Shown piece by piece: positions 35,301 to 43,537 of a stretch of DNA of 64,000 nt (positions within the stretch are counted from its first letter, which is position 1; each line of letters opens with the position of its first letter). Made by a program: the position numbers and the translations under genes. The notes beneath the pieces were generated by a model. That model saw only the letters and a program-made list of their open reading frames with translations, was not told the origin of the DNA and made no database searches. This DNA comes from Amycolatopsis sp. GM8 (GTDB lineage: Bacteria; Actinomycetota; Actinomycetes; Mycobacteriales; Pseudonocardiaceae). The DNA lies in the NCBI RefSeq assembly GCF_021653975.1, contig NZ_JAJKFK010000003.1, positions 558,001 through 622,000 on the forward strand, given 5' to 3'.

Positions 35301-35461
35301 ATCATCTGGAGGCGCATCCGGACGCGGTCGCCGAACATCCCTATTCGCCGGAGCTCGACGCTCTGCTCAAGGACCCCGAGCTGCGCGAGGTGCTGGACTA
35401 CCTGGCGCCCCTGCGGCTCACGCCCGGCCTCATCCGCAACTGCTGTGGCGCGCAGGCCTGA
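32372..35461 (+). CDS. STAND (NB-ARC)-KAP double NTPase, first gene of conflict-type operon
   Basis: A 1029-residue membrane-associated protein. Residues 1-190 resemble the degenerate cyclase-like sensor domains found on actinomycete NTPases (tentative). Residues about 200-415 are an NB-ARC/STAND NTPase with P-loop GADGLGKT (K237) and Walker B VVLLD315; a winged-helix region follows (425-515). Residues about 550-1000 are a KAP-family NTPase: P-loop GPWGSGKST (K585), two membrane helices (653-676 and 692-716) between the P-loop and Walker B FFVDDLDR (D757/D758), and the late motif NPRSMKRFLN. Two P-loop switches in one chain are unusual. TTG start at 32372 with GAGGAGGA upstream. The next gene starts 15 nt later. 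Confidence 0.9.
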   Translation: MSTGGSIIVAAHVPDLPAGGDDRQNGRRQKVARLLRRTLDNAGQQAATLREPGSPQMVAELPRPAAVAPLLTTLTDGLRDEAFRHNRLVGADDQLRFRLVLDFWPDDSDGGAPARHAYLEWLLTTRALDDHTGTKNTVQILLSESVHLLLGDEGTAPADFAAFESGWYLYATDQVKVWRHEVTTPAKMDVPVQVPHPPKEFFGHATEMDALDAAFDEYKTGRGPGVIVLTGADGLGKTALAAQWIESHAGEFPDGQLYVDLGTLTGDADAMVQHAFERLLTGLQVPVWDLPATTGARIETYRKLVAGRQVVVLLDNPVPAVLASVATGGLVLLTARRKPAGITAREIPVGVLQPLAAAKLVESIVDVTPAEAEELAETCDYSPGMITAIASAVRLVAGPTVRQRVDHLADEAVPLHDTADTEPEITHARVLLRYRRLAPDESRALRLLALVDPGKIVATELAALTGSSAREADRVLAKLGERRLLHRHEATAEYQMASQVHEYARKRLDAEEPPEERARAERRLAETASIREEFVAWLSDAPETKDALKRDALADVLATRLKQLSERDPTPSFLIHLEGPWGSGKSTLLTLLAPKLDSDFLVVDFDAWRNCRVDPPWWTLLSTFRQQLARSLSPTGRMKLRFAEAAVRARRSVGPYFFGALVLLAVLVLAGGALVLSGTAWRSATFLGNLAKSTTAVLAVLGVLWGAILLTTKFLLWDSARGARRLEQHHTNPMQEVSEHFGWLISRSAKRVVFFVDDLDRCGERYIVELLDAIQTLVRDAPSKSAKRRSAYFVIAADGRWLRRAYEVVYDKFTEAGNDPGRPLGYLFLDKLFQLSVPLPAIGPNTRTLYFNKILGIRDGAAERPLGHEAARVERQVRASSAGSDVMRAWMDAPGPVREYTAPSAVKKLAESERSDLTEHALQKFATLLHGNPRSMKRFLNTYGVLRAARTLEGVPVSSDALALWTILRVRWPALADHLEAHPDAVAEHPYSPELDALLKDPELREVLDYLAPLRLTPGLIRNCCGAQA

Positions 35462-35476
35462 CGCCGGAGGGACGCC

Positions 35477-37630
35477 ATGACCGCACCACCGCACGAGCCG
35501 TTCGACCCGGCCGGTTATGACGACCGGGTGGTGAAACCGTTGCGCGGCAGGCAAAGCAGCGGCTATCCGGACGAGCTGGCCGAGCGGTACGCGATCAGCG
35601 CGGACCTGCCCGATGACCAGCTCCTGCACCGGGTCGAAGAGGTGCGCGCGCACTGGGCGGCGATGCTGAGGCGGCTGAGCCTGCCGGTCTCGATGCAGCG
35701 GGTCTACCGGGCCTTCCAGGCGGCGGACCGCGATCTGGCCGCCGAGCACGGCGATGAACTCGCGAACGCCGAGTGGTGGCGCGCCAGACTGGTCGACCAG
35801 GAGCAGGAACGGCGGACCGCCACCGGCCGGTTGGTAACGCTGCTGCGGGAGGCCTACGGCCCGCTGGCCGCGATCACCCCGGCTGTGCTGACCGAATTAC
35901 ACCTGGCGTACCCGGAATTCACGCCCGGCGCGCTGGCCGCCGCGGCCGGTGAGGCGGGCCTCGTGGTGACCGAGCCGGAACCACCGGACGACCGGGCGAT
36001 CGCCGAACGGATCCGGCACGCACTCAACGCCGGGATGCCCGCACGATTGCTGCTGCGGCAGGTCACGGAGCAGCTGGACGACCCCGAAGCCGCGAGCCGG
36101 CTCGTGCTCGCGGTGCTCGACGAGCGGCTCACCCCCGAATGGCGTCCCGCCCCGGCCAAGCCGGCCGTTGCGGCGACCACTGCGCCGGTGGCGGCGCGGA
36201 GCCTGACCGCCCGGCTGACGGGTCTGGACGTGATGCTCTCCTGGGCGCCGGGCGACGAAGAAGCCGGGCGGTATCTCCTGGTGCGCAACGTAGATCACGA
36301 GCCGCGCACCATCGACGACGGGGAGGTCGTCTACGACGGGCCCGACACCAGGGCCGTCGATCGCGACGCACCGATCGCCCGTGAGGTGTGGTACGCCGTC
36401 TTCGCCGGCGTGCGGGACGCCGACGCGTGGTCCGCACCGTGCGCCACCAGTATCGAAGTGCTGCCACCGGTCGTCCTGCGCGACGCCAAGCCCGCGGGGC
36501 ACCGGCTGCGGATGTCCTGGCGGGTCCAGCCGCGGGCGGTCGCCGTCCGGATCGTGCGGATCCGGCCGGACGGCGACCGGCACGAGACCATCCTGCGCGA
36601 GAACCTCGACACGTTCGACGACGAGTTCGTCCCGGAATCGCCTTCGTGGTACGAAATCCGGCCAGTGTACGAAGTGGACGGTGCCGAAGTGCCCGGCGAG
36701 GTCTTTCGTTACGCCAGCTCCGACACGCAGCTTTTCCAGCAGCACAACCGGATCCTGGAGCTGGCACTGGAATCCGCGACCATCGAGCACACGCCCCGGG
36801 TCCAGGCGAGCTGGCCGTTGCAGTCCGGGCACGACGTCCGGGTCCGCTTCTCGGCGACACCGTGCCCCTGGCAGCCCGGCGACCGGATCTCGGCCGCCGA
36901 ACTGAACGGCTTCGGCACCGAACTCCGCGGCGAGCGCGTTCCGCGGGGCGCGACGACCGTCCTGACCGGCGACGTGGCACCCGGCCGTCTGACCTATGTG
37001 GCGTTCGCAGCGCACGGGGACGAAATCGTGGTGGGACATCCGGTCTCCTTCACGGCGTTGACGCCGGTCGCCGATCTCGGCGCCGAGCGCCGCGGCGGCG
37101 AGATCCTGGTCTCCTGGATCTGGCCCGAAGGCATTCCCGAGGTTTCGGTCCGCTGGAGCGGTCCCGACGGCTCGGACGAGCTGACGCTTTCCCGGCACGA
37201 CTACGACGTCCACGGCTGCCGGATCCGCTACGGCACCTCCTCGATCGAGATCGAGGTCCGCGCCATGACGCGCGCGCCCGGCCCGGAACCCGGTTTTTCC
37301 TTACCGGCCACCACAAGGCTGCCCGCCCGGCTGCCCCGACTCGGCTATTCCGTCCAGCTCCGCGGGGCTCCGTGGTCCAGGACCCGCAAGGCGGTCGTCA
37401 CGCTCACCGCGCTCGACCGGATCGAGCCGTGCGAACTGCTCGTCGGGGTGTCCCGGCAGGCCGATGATCTGGAGGTCCTGCTGAGGTTCTTCGTGACGCT
37501 GGACAAGGACGCCACCGAGGACCGTGTCCTGGAACTGACCGCGCCGCACCGGAACGCCGAGCTGGTCTGCGTTCCCGCCATCCCAGGCACCGTGACCGTC
37601 ATCGCGCAGCCGCTGGACAAGCCGAGGTGA
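35477..37630 (+). CDS. Fn3-like repeat protein of the GTPase operon
   Basis: A 717-residue protein with no signal peptide or membrane helix. Residues 1-210 are helical and charged. About 238-325, 326-415 and 530-610 look like fibronectin-III-type beta-sandwiches (patterns such as LDVMLSW-x-GRYLLVR, LRMSW-x-YEIRPVY and ILVSWIWPEG). The last 100 residues form another beta-rich unit. It follows the NTPase by 15 nt with GGAGGGA upstream and precedes the first GTPase by 4 nt. It probably acts as a scaffold or recognition subunit; no enzymatic motif is seen. Confidence 0.8.
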   Translation: MTAPPHEPFDPAGYDDRVVKPLRGRQSSGYPDELAERYAISADLPDDQLLHRVEEVRAHWAAMLRRLSLPVSMQRVYRAFQAADRDLAAEHGDELANAEWWRARLVDQEQERRTATGRLVTLLREAYGPLAAITPAVLTELHLAYPEFTPGALAAAAGEAGLVVTEPEPPDDRAIAERIRHALNAGMPARLLLRQVTEQLDDPEAASRLVLAVLDERLTPEWRPAPAKPAVAATTAPVAARSLTARLTGLDVMLSWAPGDEEAGRYLLVRNVDHEPRTIDDGEVVYDGPDTRAVDRDAPIAREVWYAVFAGVRDADAWSAPCATSIEVLPPVVLRDAKPAGHRLRMSWRVQPRAVAVRIVRIRPDGDRHETILRENLDTFDDEFVPESPSWYEIRPVYEVDGAEVPGEVFRYASSDTQLFQQHNRILELALESATIEHTPRVQASWPLQSGHDVRVRFSATPCPWQPGDRISAAELNGFGTELRGERVPRGATTVLTGDVAPGRLTYVAFAAHGDEIVVGHPVSFTALTPVADLGAERRGGEILVSWIWPEGIPEVSVRWSGPDGSDELTLSRHDYDVHGCRIRYGTSSIEIEVRAMTRAPGPEPGFSLPATTRLPARLPRLGYSVQLRGAPWSRTRKAVVTLTALDRIEPCELLVGVSRQADDLEVLLRFFVTLDKDATEDRVLELTAPHRNAELVCVPAIPGTVTVIAQPLDKPR

Positions 37631-37634
37631 ACCC

Positions 37635-38813
37635 GTGAACAAGGTGACCTGCCCCTACTGCTACGAGCCCATCAGCCTGGCCAAACTGCACTTCCAGTGC
37701 TACGGGCGGTCGCCGGTGGGCGAGGGGTGCCAGCGCATCCAGGACGAGACCCGCGAACGGTGGACCGGCTACGCGCTCCCCTCCTGGCCGACCTTCCCCC
37801 CGCCGCGCGGGCTCGCCGGGCGGCGCAAGTCCGCCGTCTGCCCGCTGTGCCAGGGCATCGCCACCGTGCGGGCCTGTCCCACCTGCCACACGCCGCTGCC
37901 CAAGGTGATCGGCGAAGACCGGCGCAGCCCGAGAATCGGGTTGATCGGCGGCAAGAGCGCCGGCAAGACCGTGTTCCTGACCGTGCTGGAACACGAGCTG
38001 TTCGAAAGCATCCGGCGCCGGTTCAAGGCCGACGTCCAGCACATCGGGGACTCCCAGGCCGGGATGGCCTCCACCGGGCAATGGCTCAAGGCCTACCAGC
38101 AGGCGCTCTACCACGACAAGGTGCTGCCGAACCAGACGCCGTCCGCGGCCAGGGGCCTGCGACCGCCGGTGGTGCTGAGCTGGCGGCAGCGGCGCCGCCA
38201 CTACGGGCGGGTCCGGCCGCGCAGCAGCATCATCACGTTCTACGACGCCGCCGGCGAGGACATGACGACGCAGGACCAGATCAACGTGCAGCGCTACCTC
38301 GACGCGGTGGACGCGCTGATCGTCGTGCTGGACCCGTGGCAGCTGCCGGGCGCGCACGCCCGGATCACCGTGCCCACCAAGGCCGACCCGGACGCCACCC
38401 CGGTCGAGGTGCTCAGCCGGGTCACCGAACGGCTGCGCTACCACGAGCGCGGCGGCTACATCCGGATCCCGGTGGCCGTCGTGTTCGCCAAGATGGACTC
38501 GTTCTTCGCCGCGCTGGGCGAGGACCATCCACTGCTGGACCGGCCACGGGAGGCAGCCGGGTACGACGAGCCGATGGGCCGGGCCACCCACGAACACGTC
38601 CGGAAGCTGCTGGACGGGCTGGGCGCGGACGCCATCGACACCTTGCTGCGCAACAACTACAAGAGGTACCGCTACTTCGCGGTCTCGGCGCTGGGCCGGG
38701 AACCGGACTACCACCGGGACGCGGTCGCCGCCGCGGGAGTGCATCCGCATCGCGTCGACGAGCCGCTGCTGTGGCTGCTCAGCCTGTTCCGCATCGTGGA
38801 TCAGGTGAAGTGA
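37635..38813 (+). CDS. Zinc-ribbon GTPase (double-GTPase family), soluble member
   Basis: A 392-residue protein. The N-terminal 90 residues hold three Cys pairs (CPYC at 5-8, CPLC, CPTC) forming zinc ribbons. The rest is a TRAFAC-like GTPase: P-loop GGKSAGKT (105-112, K111), DxxG D203-A-A-G206 in FYDAAGED and a KxD at K286-M-D288. The GTG at 37635 lies 4 nt after the upstream stop; its own stop overlaps the GAP1 gene start (TGATG). It pairs with a second, membrane-bound GTPase of the same motif type encoded two genes later, which is the hallmark of double-GTPase systems. Confidence 0.88.
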   Translation: MNKVTCPYCYEPISLAKLHFQCYGRSPVGEGCQRIQDETRERWTGYALPSWPTFPPPRGLAGRRKSAVCPLCQGIATVRACPTCHTPLPKVIGEDRRSPRIGLIGGKSAGKTVFLTVLEHELFESIRRRFKADVQHIGDSQAGMASTGQWLKAYQQALYHDKVLPNQTPSAARGLRPPVVLSWRQRRRHYGRVRPRSSIITFYDAAGEDMTTQDQINVQRYLDAVDALIVVLDPWQLPGAHARITVPTKADPDATPVEVLSRVTERLRYHERGGYIRIPVAVVFAKMDSFFAALGEDHPLLDRPREAAGYDEPMGRATHEHVRKLLDGLGADAIDTLLRNNYKRYRYFAVSALGREPDYHRDAVAAAGVHPHRVDEPLLWLLSLFRIVDQVK

Positions 38814-41197
38814 TGGCCGCGCCGCGTGCGTTCGCTTCGCTGTACTACACCGACTGCCTGCCGGGGCAGGGGTTGCGCGGGGTGGCCGGGTTCCAGTTCC
38901 AGGCGGTGTCGCCCGGGGTCGAACATCGCGTGATGTCGCTGGTCCAGGAATCGGTGCTGTACGAACCGCCACCGGAATGGATGCGGCGGCGCCGGCCGGT
39001 CCGGGACTATCCCCCGTCGCTGTCCCATGTCTTCGACGGCGCGTACGTCACGGCACAAGGCGTGTACCTGGGCACCGAGGCGAACGGATCGCGCGAGGGC
39101 AACCAGTTCACGCACGCGATCAGCACCACGGAACCGTCGGCCTACGGCCAGTTGCGGCCCGCGCAGCTGTGGGCCGCGTCGTGGTGGGCGCGGCGCCCGG
39201 CCGCCACCACGACGTGCGAGCCGATCGACGGCGAACCCGATCCGGGTCCACTTCGGACAGAGGTGGTGCACGCCTGGCTCGCGGGGCGCCCCGACGCGGA
39301 GGAAATGCTCACCGCGATCGTGTCTGCCTTGCACGGGCTCGAAGGCGACCGGCCGCGACGGCTCGCGTTCGTCGCCGACGATCCCGAAACGGTGCTTCGC
39401 TGGCTGACCGCCGGCACCCTGCTGTTGCCGCAGCACAGTGCGCTGGAGGTGAGCTTCCGGATCTTCGCCAGCAACATCTCCTACAGCCGGCACGCCGTGC
39501 TCGCCGTGCATCCCGACTGGGCCGGCTCGGTGCACGAACACGGCTTCGCCGTGTTCGACCTGATCACCGGCAGCCACCCGCCGATCGAGCCCAGCCCCGC
39601 CGCGCGGTTCTGGGTCCCGCGGTTTCTCCGCGGCGATCCGGTGGACGTCGTGGATGCCGTGGAACTGGCGGACCGGTTCGCCGGATCGTCCGAGACGCCG
39701 GGAGATCGGCTGGCCGCGGGTGTTCTGGTGCTCGGGGACGACGTGCGCGCGGACGAGGACGTCCACACGCTCGCTGCGTGGCTGGCCCGGCAACCGGCCC
39801 GGGTGGTGGCCGAGGTGGGACAGGAGATCGCCGCCGCTGTCCTGGCGGCCCGGCCCGATGCCACCGCGCTCCACGACCTCCATCGGGCGTTGTCGGGTCG
39901 CAGCGGTCCGCTGACCGACCGCCTCCGGCGGGAACTGCGCGCCGCCGAACTGAACGCGCTGTCGGCCATCGACGATCCGGCGGAACGCGCCGCCTTCGTC
40001 GCCGGCCTGCCCCCGGTTTCCGCTGCCACGACAACGGAAACGGGTGAGGCGACCGAGCTGTTCGAGGCGGCCCTGGCACAGGCACGGCCGGAGCACGTCG
40101 ACGCGCTGCTGCTGCTCGCGGCCCGCCACCTGGTGCCCGTCCGTCCCGCCGGGTTCGCGGAGAACGCCGGCCGGTTCGCGCAGTGGTGGTCCTCGCGTCC
40201 CGAGCAGCCGCTGCACCCGCAAGGCTGGGGACGCCGCGCGGAGATGCTCGACCTGCTCAAGGACGCGCTCGCGGCCAGGCTTTCCGATCCCCGGACCGTG
40301 GCGCAGCTGCGCACGCACTGGTGGCGCCTGTTGTGGCCGACCGTCACGGACGCCACGGGCGGTATCGACGCGGAACTGGCGGCGGCCGCGGTCGCCGCGG
40401 GTGACCAGGCGCGGCACGACATGATCGTGCACGCCGCCGCGCACGTCCAGGGATCGGACGGCGACGTGGCCGCGTGGCAGGCGCTGTTCCGGCTCACCCC
40501 ATCCGTGCAAGGCGAGCTGCGCACGTTCATCGAAGCACTTCCCCACGGTCACACCGCGTCCGACGCACTGGCCGACCTGGCCCTTCGCGCCGGGGGCGCC
40601 ACCCGCGGCCGGCCCACGGCGTATCTGCTCGACCTGCTGCGGCTGCTCGCCTACCGGAACTGGCGGCCCACCCAGGGTCCGCCGGCACTGTGGTCGGTCC
40701 AGGACGAGCTGCTGGCGCGGTGGCTGAGCGCCGTGCAGTACCCGGAGCAGATCTCCCCACCGACCCGCCACGAAATGAACGCCGTCGGGGACCACATCAT
40801 CGCGGCGCGTGCCGGGGAAATCGTGCAAACCCTCAATTCGGGCGCCGCGCTGTCTGGCGGCACCAGGGTGCACGACGGCGGCTGGGCGCTGCACCGGTTC
40901 CTGGTCGACTACCTGTCCCGGACGCTTCACGAAAAGCACCCGCCGCCGGGGGTCAACACGGAGATACTCGGCGCACTCGCGCTCGACCTCTCCTGGTCCG
41001 GCCGGCTCGCACCGTCCGAAACCGAACGTCTCGACCCCATCCTCCAGCGCTGGACTTCGCGCCTGGACTACGAAGCACGCCAGCGGGTCGGCAAGCACCT
41101 GGTCAGGCTCGACCGGGCCAACGGCGAGGTGTGGCGGAACTGGCTGAAGAAGTACCGGGGCTGGCAGGGGCGCCGCCGGTCGCGCAGGCAGGAATAG
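38813..41197 (+). CDS. GTPase-associated protein 1 (GAP1-N/M/C) family
   Basis: A 794-residue cytosolic protein. The N-terminal segment YYTDCLPGQGLRGVAGFQFQ is the signature of the GAP1 N-terminal domain; a second domain (about 150-300) and a long helical C-terminal region follow, matching the three-part GAP1 architecture. It has no P-loop, so it is a partner or regulator of the two GTPases rather than an NTPase. Its ATG overlaps the first GTPase stop (TGATG), and it ends 5 nt before the second GTPase gene, so the three are made in a fixed set. Confidence 0.88.
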   Translation: MAAPRAFASLYYTDCLPGQGLRGVAGFQFQAVSPGVEHRVMSLVQESVLYEPPPEWMRRRRPVRDYPPSLSHVFDGAYVTAQGVYLGTEANGSREGNQFTHAISTTEPSAYGQLRPAQLWAASWWARRPAATTTCEPIDGEPDPGPLRTEVVHAWLAGRPDAEEMLTAIVSALHGLEGDRPRRLAFVADDPETVLRWLTAGTLLLPQHSALEVSFRIFASNISYSRHAVLAVHPDWAGSVHEHGFAVFDLITGSHPPIEPSPAARFWVPRFLRGDPVDVVDAVELADRFAGSSETPGDRLAAGVLVLGDDVRADEDVHTLAAWLARQPARVVAEVGQEIAAAVLAARPDATALHDLHRALSGRSGPLTDRLRRELRAAELNALSAIDDPAERAAFVAGLPPVSAATTTETGEATELFEAALAQARPEHVDALLLLAARHLVPVRPAGFAENAGRFAQWWSSRPEQPLHPQGWGRRAEMLDLLKDALAARLSDPRTVAQLRTHWWRLLWPTVTDATGGIDAELAAAAVAAGDQARHDMIVHAAAHVQGSDGDVAAWQALFRLTPSVQGELRTFIEALPHGHTASDALADLALRAGGATRGRPTAYLLDLLRLLAYRNWRPTQGPPALWSVQDELLARWLSAVQYPEQISPPTRHEMNAVGDHIIAARAGEIVQTLNSGAALSGGTRVHDGGWALHRFLVDYLSRTLHEKHPPPGVNTEILGALALDLSWSGRLAPSETERLDPILQRWTSRLDYEARQRVGKHLVRLDRANGEVWRNWLKKYRGWQGRRRSRRQE

Positions 41198-41202
41198 CCG
41201 CG

Positions 41203-42864
41203 ATGCGCACCTTTCTGCTGGTCCTCCTCGGCGGCGCGGCAGCCGCGGCGGTCGCTTATTTCTATTACCTGGGCGCCGCATTGGCGGTCACGGGTTTCCT
41301 CGTGCCGGTGTCGGTGGTCGCGCTACCGAGCACGGGGCTGCTGGGCGCACTGACGGCCACTGGTGTCGTGGCCGCGTCGTTGCTGAACGCCCGCACCTTC
41401 GCCGAAGTCACGGCGACGCCCGACGACATCGCCGATGGTGTGCGGCCGCTCGGCCTCCGAAACAGGCGCCCGGACCGCGCCTGGCCGCACTATCTCGCGC
41501 TCCAGTTCTGGCTGGACGGCCGTCCCGTCCTCCGGCGATTCGACATCGTGCGGCAGAGCGTCACCACGCTGAGCGCGTGGATCCGGGAGATCGCCGGCGA
41601 GGACTACCGGATCACGCTGGGCGTCGTGCTGGTCGCCTGGCCGTTGCTCGCGGTGGCCGCGGGCGTGCTGCTCGCGTTCCTGATCGGGCTGGGCTGCGGG
41701 ATCCTGGTGGTTTTCACGCTGTCCGCGACGTTGTGGGCGCTCGCGAGCCTGCTGTGGTCCGCGGTCGCGGGCGCGACGCATACGGCCGACCGGTTCACGC
41801 GCAAGCTGTTGCGGGCGAACCCTCCTTGCCCGCACTGTCACCGGCACAGCCGCCCGGGATTCCGCTGCTCCGGACCGCGATGCGGGCAGGTGCACTGGGA
41901 TCTGCGGCCGGGCCCGCTCGGCGTGTGGTTCCGGCGCTGTGGCTGCGGCGAACTCCTTCCGACGACCGTGTTCCGCGCGGCACGGCGACTCTCCGGCGTC
42001 TGCCCCGCTTGCCGGCGGCCGCTGCGGCCGGGCAGCCACGCCGTCCCGGAAATCCGGCTGCCGGTCGTCGGCGCGCAGTCCGCGGGCAAGACCCGGCTCA
42101 CCTACGCGGGGTTACTCGCCCTGGGCGACCGGACCCGGCTGCACAGCAGCGAATTCTCGCTGGTCGACGAGGAAAGCAAGCGGATCTTCGAGGAGGGGTC
42201 GAGGATCATCAGGTCCGGCGAGGACACGCCGAAGTCCAGCGTCGATCGGCTGCCGGCCGCCGTGACCGTGCGGATCTCCGGCAGCCGCTGGGCCCGGCGG
42301 CACGGGCGCGGCAAGGCCCTGCTGCATCTCTACGATGTCGCCGGCGAGTTTTATGAGGACTGGCAACAGAACGAGCAACTCGAGTTCCTCGATCACGCGA
42401 CCGGGATCGTCTTCGTGCTCGACCCGTTCACGATTCCGCCGGTGCACGCCCAGGCCGCCGCCCAGGAGAACACCCTGCTGGAAAAGGCCCGGCCCGCGCG
42501 CCAGGGCACGATGGAATCCTACGAGGCGACGATCCAGCGGCTGCGAAAGTTCCGCATCCCCACCGAGCAGTTGCCGCTCGCGGTCGCCGTGGTGAAGGCC
42601 GACCTCGTCGAGGTCCTGCCCGAGGCGGCGGACCTGCGGCCCGGGCACGCGGCCGTGCGCGCCTGGGTCCACCGTATTGGACTGGACCATTTCGTGACGG
42701 CGGCCGAACGCGATTTCGGTGCGGTCCGGTTCTTCCTCGTCTCGTCGGCACAGGGCTGGACGGCCGATCACCCGCAGTCCGCCGCCGCGCCCCTGACCTG
42801 GCTGATCGAGCGCGGCCGCGTGACCCTACCCGGAGGACCCGACCCCGATGACCGAGCAACCTGA
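41203..42864 (+). CDS. Membrane-anchored zinc-ribbon GTPase (double-GTPase family)
   Basis: A 553-residue protein. Two to three hydrophobic segments (4-62) and a hydrophobic hairpin (about 136-186) anchor it in the membrane. Next come zinc ribbons (CPHC 209-212, CSGPRCG, RCGCG, CPAC), then the GTPase domain: P-loop GAQSAGKT (290-297, K296), D378-V-A-G381 in LYDVAGEF and K465-A-D467. The P-loop and DxxG contexts match the soluble GTPase in the same operon. Its last 17 nt overlap the start of a 42-residue membrane peptide. Confidence 0.87.
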   Translation: MRTFLLVLLGGAAAAAVAYFYYLGAALAVTGFLVPVSVVALPSTGLLGALTATGVVAASLLNARTFAEVTATPDDIADGVRPLGLRNRRPDRAWPHYLALQFWLDGRPVLRRFDIVRQSVTTLSAWIREIAGEDYRITLGVVLVAWPLLAVAAGVLLAFLIGLGCGILVVFTLSATLWALASLLWSAVAGATHTADRFTRKLLRANPPCPHCHRHSRPGFRCSGPRCGQVHWDLRPGPLGVWFRRCGCGELLPTTVFRAARRLSGVCPACRRPLRPGSHAVPEIRLPVVGAQSAGKTRLTYAGLLALGDRTRLHSSEFSLVDEESKRIFEEGSRIIRSGEDTPKSSVDRLPAAVTVRISGSRWARRHGRGKALLHLYDVAGEFYEDWQQNEQLEFLDHATGIVFVLDPFTIPPVHAQAAAQENTLLEKARPARQGTMESYEATIQRLRKFRIPTEQLPLAVAVVKADLVEVLPEAADLRPGHAAVRAWVHRIGLDHFVTAAERDFGAVRFFLVSSAQGWTADHPQSAAAPLTWLIERGRVTLPGGPDPDDRAT

Positions 42865-42976
42865 ACCCCCGCCGTCGGTCCGCGCGTTCCGGCTCGGCCT
42901 CGCGGCGGTGGCGATCATCGTGTTCGCCGGGCTGGTGTATCTCGCCGTCCTCTTGGTGCTGTGGTACCTGCGCTAA
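42848..42976 (+). CDS. 42-residue single-pass membrane peptide, last gene of GTPase operon
   Basis: A short ORF starting at ATG 42848 inside the end of the membrane GTPase gene: polar, proline-rich N-terminus (MTEQPEPPPSVRAF), then one hydrophobic helix of about 25 residues (LGLAAVAIIVFAGLVYLAV onward) ending LWYLR. The overlap with the upstream gene implies coupled translation. It may be a small effector or regulator of the membrane complex; no homologue is recognised. Its stop meets the convergent DUF1772 gene. Confidence 0.65.
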   Translation: MTEQPEPPPSVRAFRLGLAAVAIIVFAGLVYLAVLLVLWYLR

Positions 42977-43455
42977 GCGCGGGCGTGCACCACGAGCGCC
43001 CAGACCAGGCAGCCGAACCCGGCGATGGACACGAACGTGCGGACGTTGTTCCAGCGCACCCACGCGTTCTCGAACCGTTCCCGCACAGCCGCGAAATCGG
43101 TGCCGCCCGCGTCGAGCGCGTTGTTGAGCGGGACGCTGATGGTCATCGTCACGATGATCATCACCAGCAGCAGTACGAAGCCGGCCGCGATCCACGGCAG
43201 CGCGGGGCGCAGGCTCGCCGGGAGGTGCAGCAGCCCGGCCGCCAGCGCCAGCACCGGCGCGCCGCCGAAGGACAGCGCGAACCAGCCGTTCAGGATCGCG
43301 ACGTTGATCCCGCGCATCCCCTCGACGTACGTGCGTGCGTCGGCGCGGGCGAGGCCGGGCATCACCGAAACCGAGTAGCTGTAGAACAATCCCGCGATCA
43401 GCCCAGCGGCGAGCACCGCCGCCACGAGCACTCCCAGTGCGAACCCTTCGGACAT
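42973..43455 (-). CDS. DUF1772-family membrane protein
   Basis: A 160-residue four-helix membrane protein of the DUF1772 (anthrone-oxygenase-like) family: GLFYSYSVSVMPGL near the start, PLNNALD in the third segment and WNNVRTFVSIAGF near the end. The family function is poorly defined. It is divergent from an AraC-type regulator gene that may control it. Confidence 0.87.
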   Translation of the reverse strand: MSEGFALGVLVAAVLAAGLIAGLFYSYSVSVMPGLARADARTYVEGMRGINVAILNGWFALSFGGAPVLALAAGLLHLPASLRPALPWIAAGFVLLLVMIIVTMTISVPLNNALDAGGTDFAAVRERFENAWVRWNNVRTFVSIAGFGCLVWALVVHARA

Positions 43456-43537
43456 GCGGTCCAGTCAACCGGGCGGCGGTGCGCTCCTCCATCGTTCAGC
43501 GGCTCAAACCCATGCTTTCCCGTCTAAACTTCGCGCA

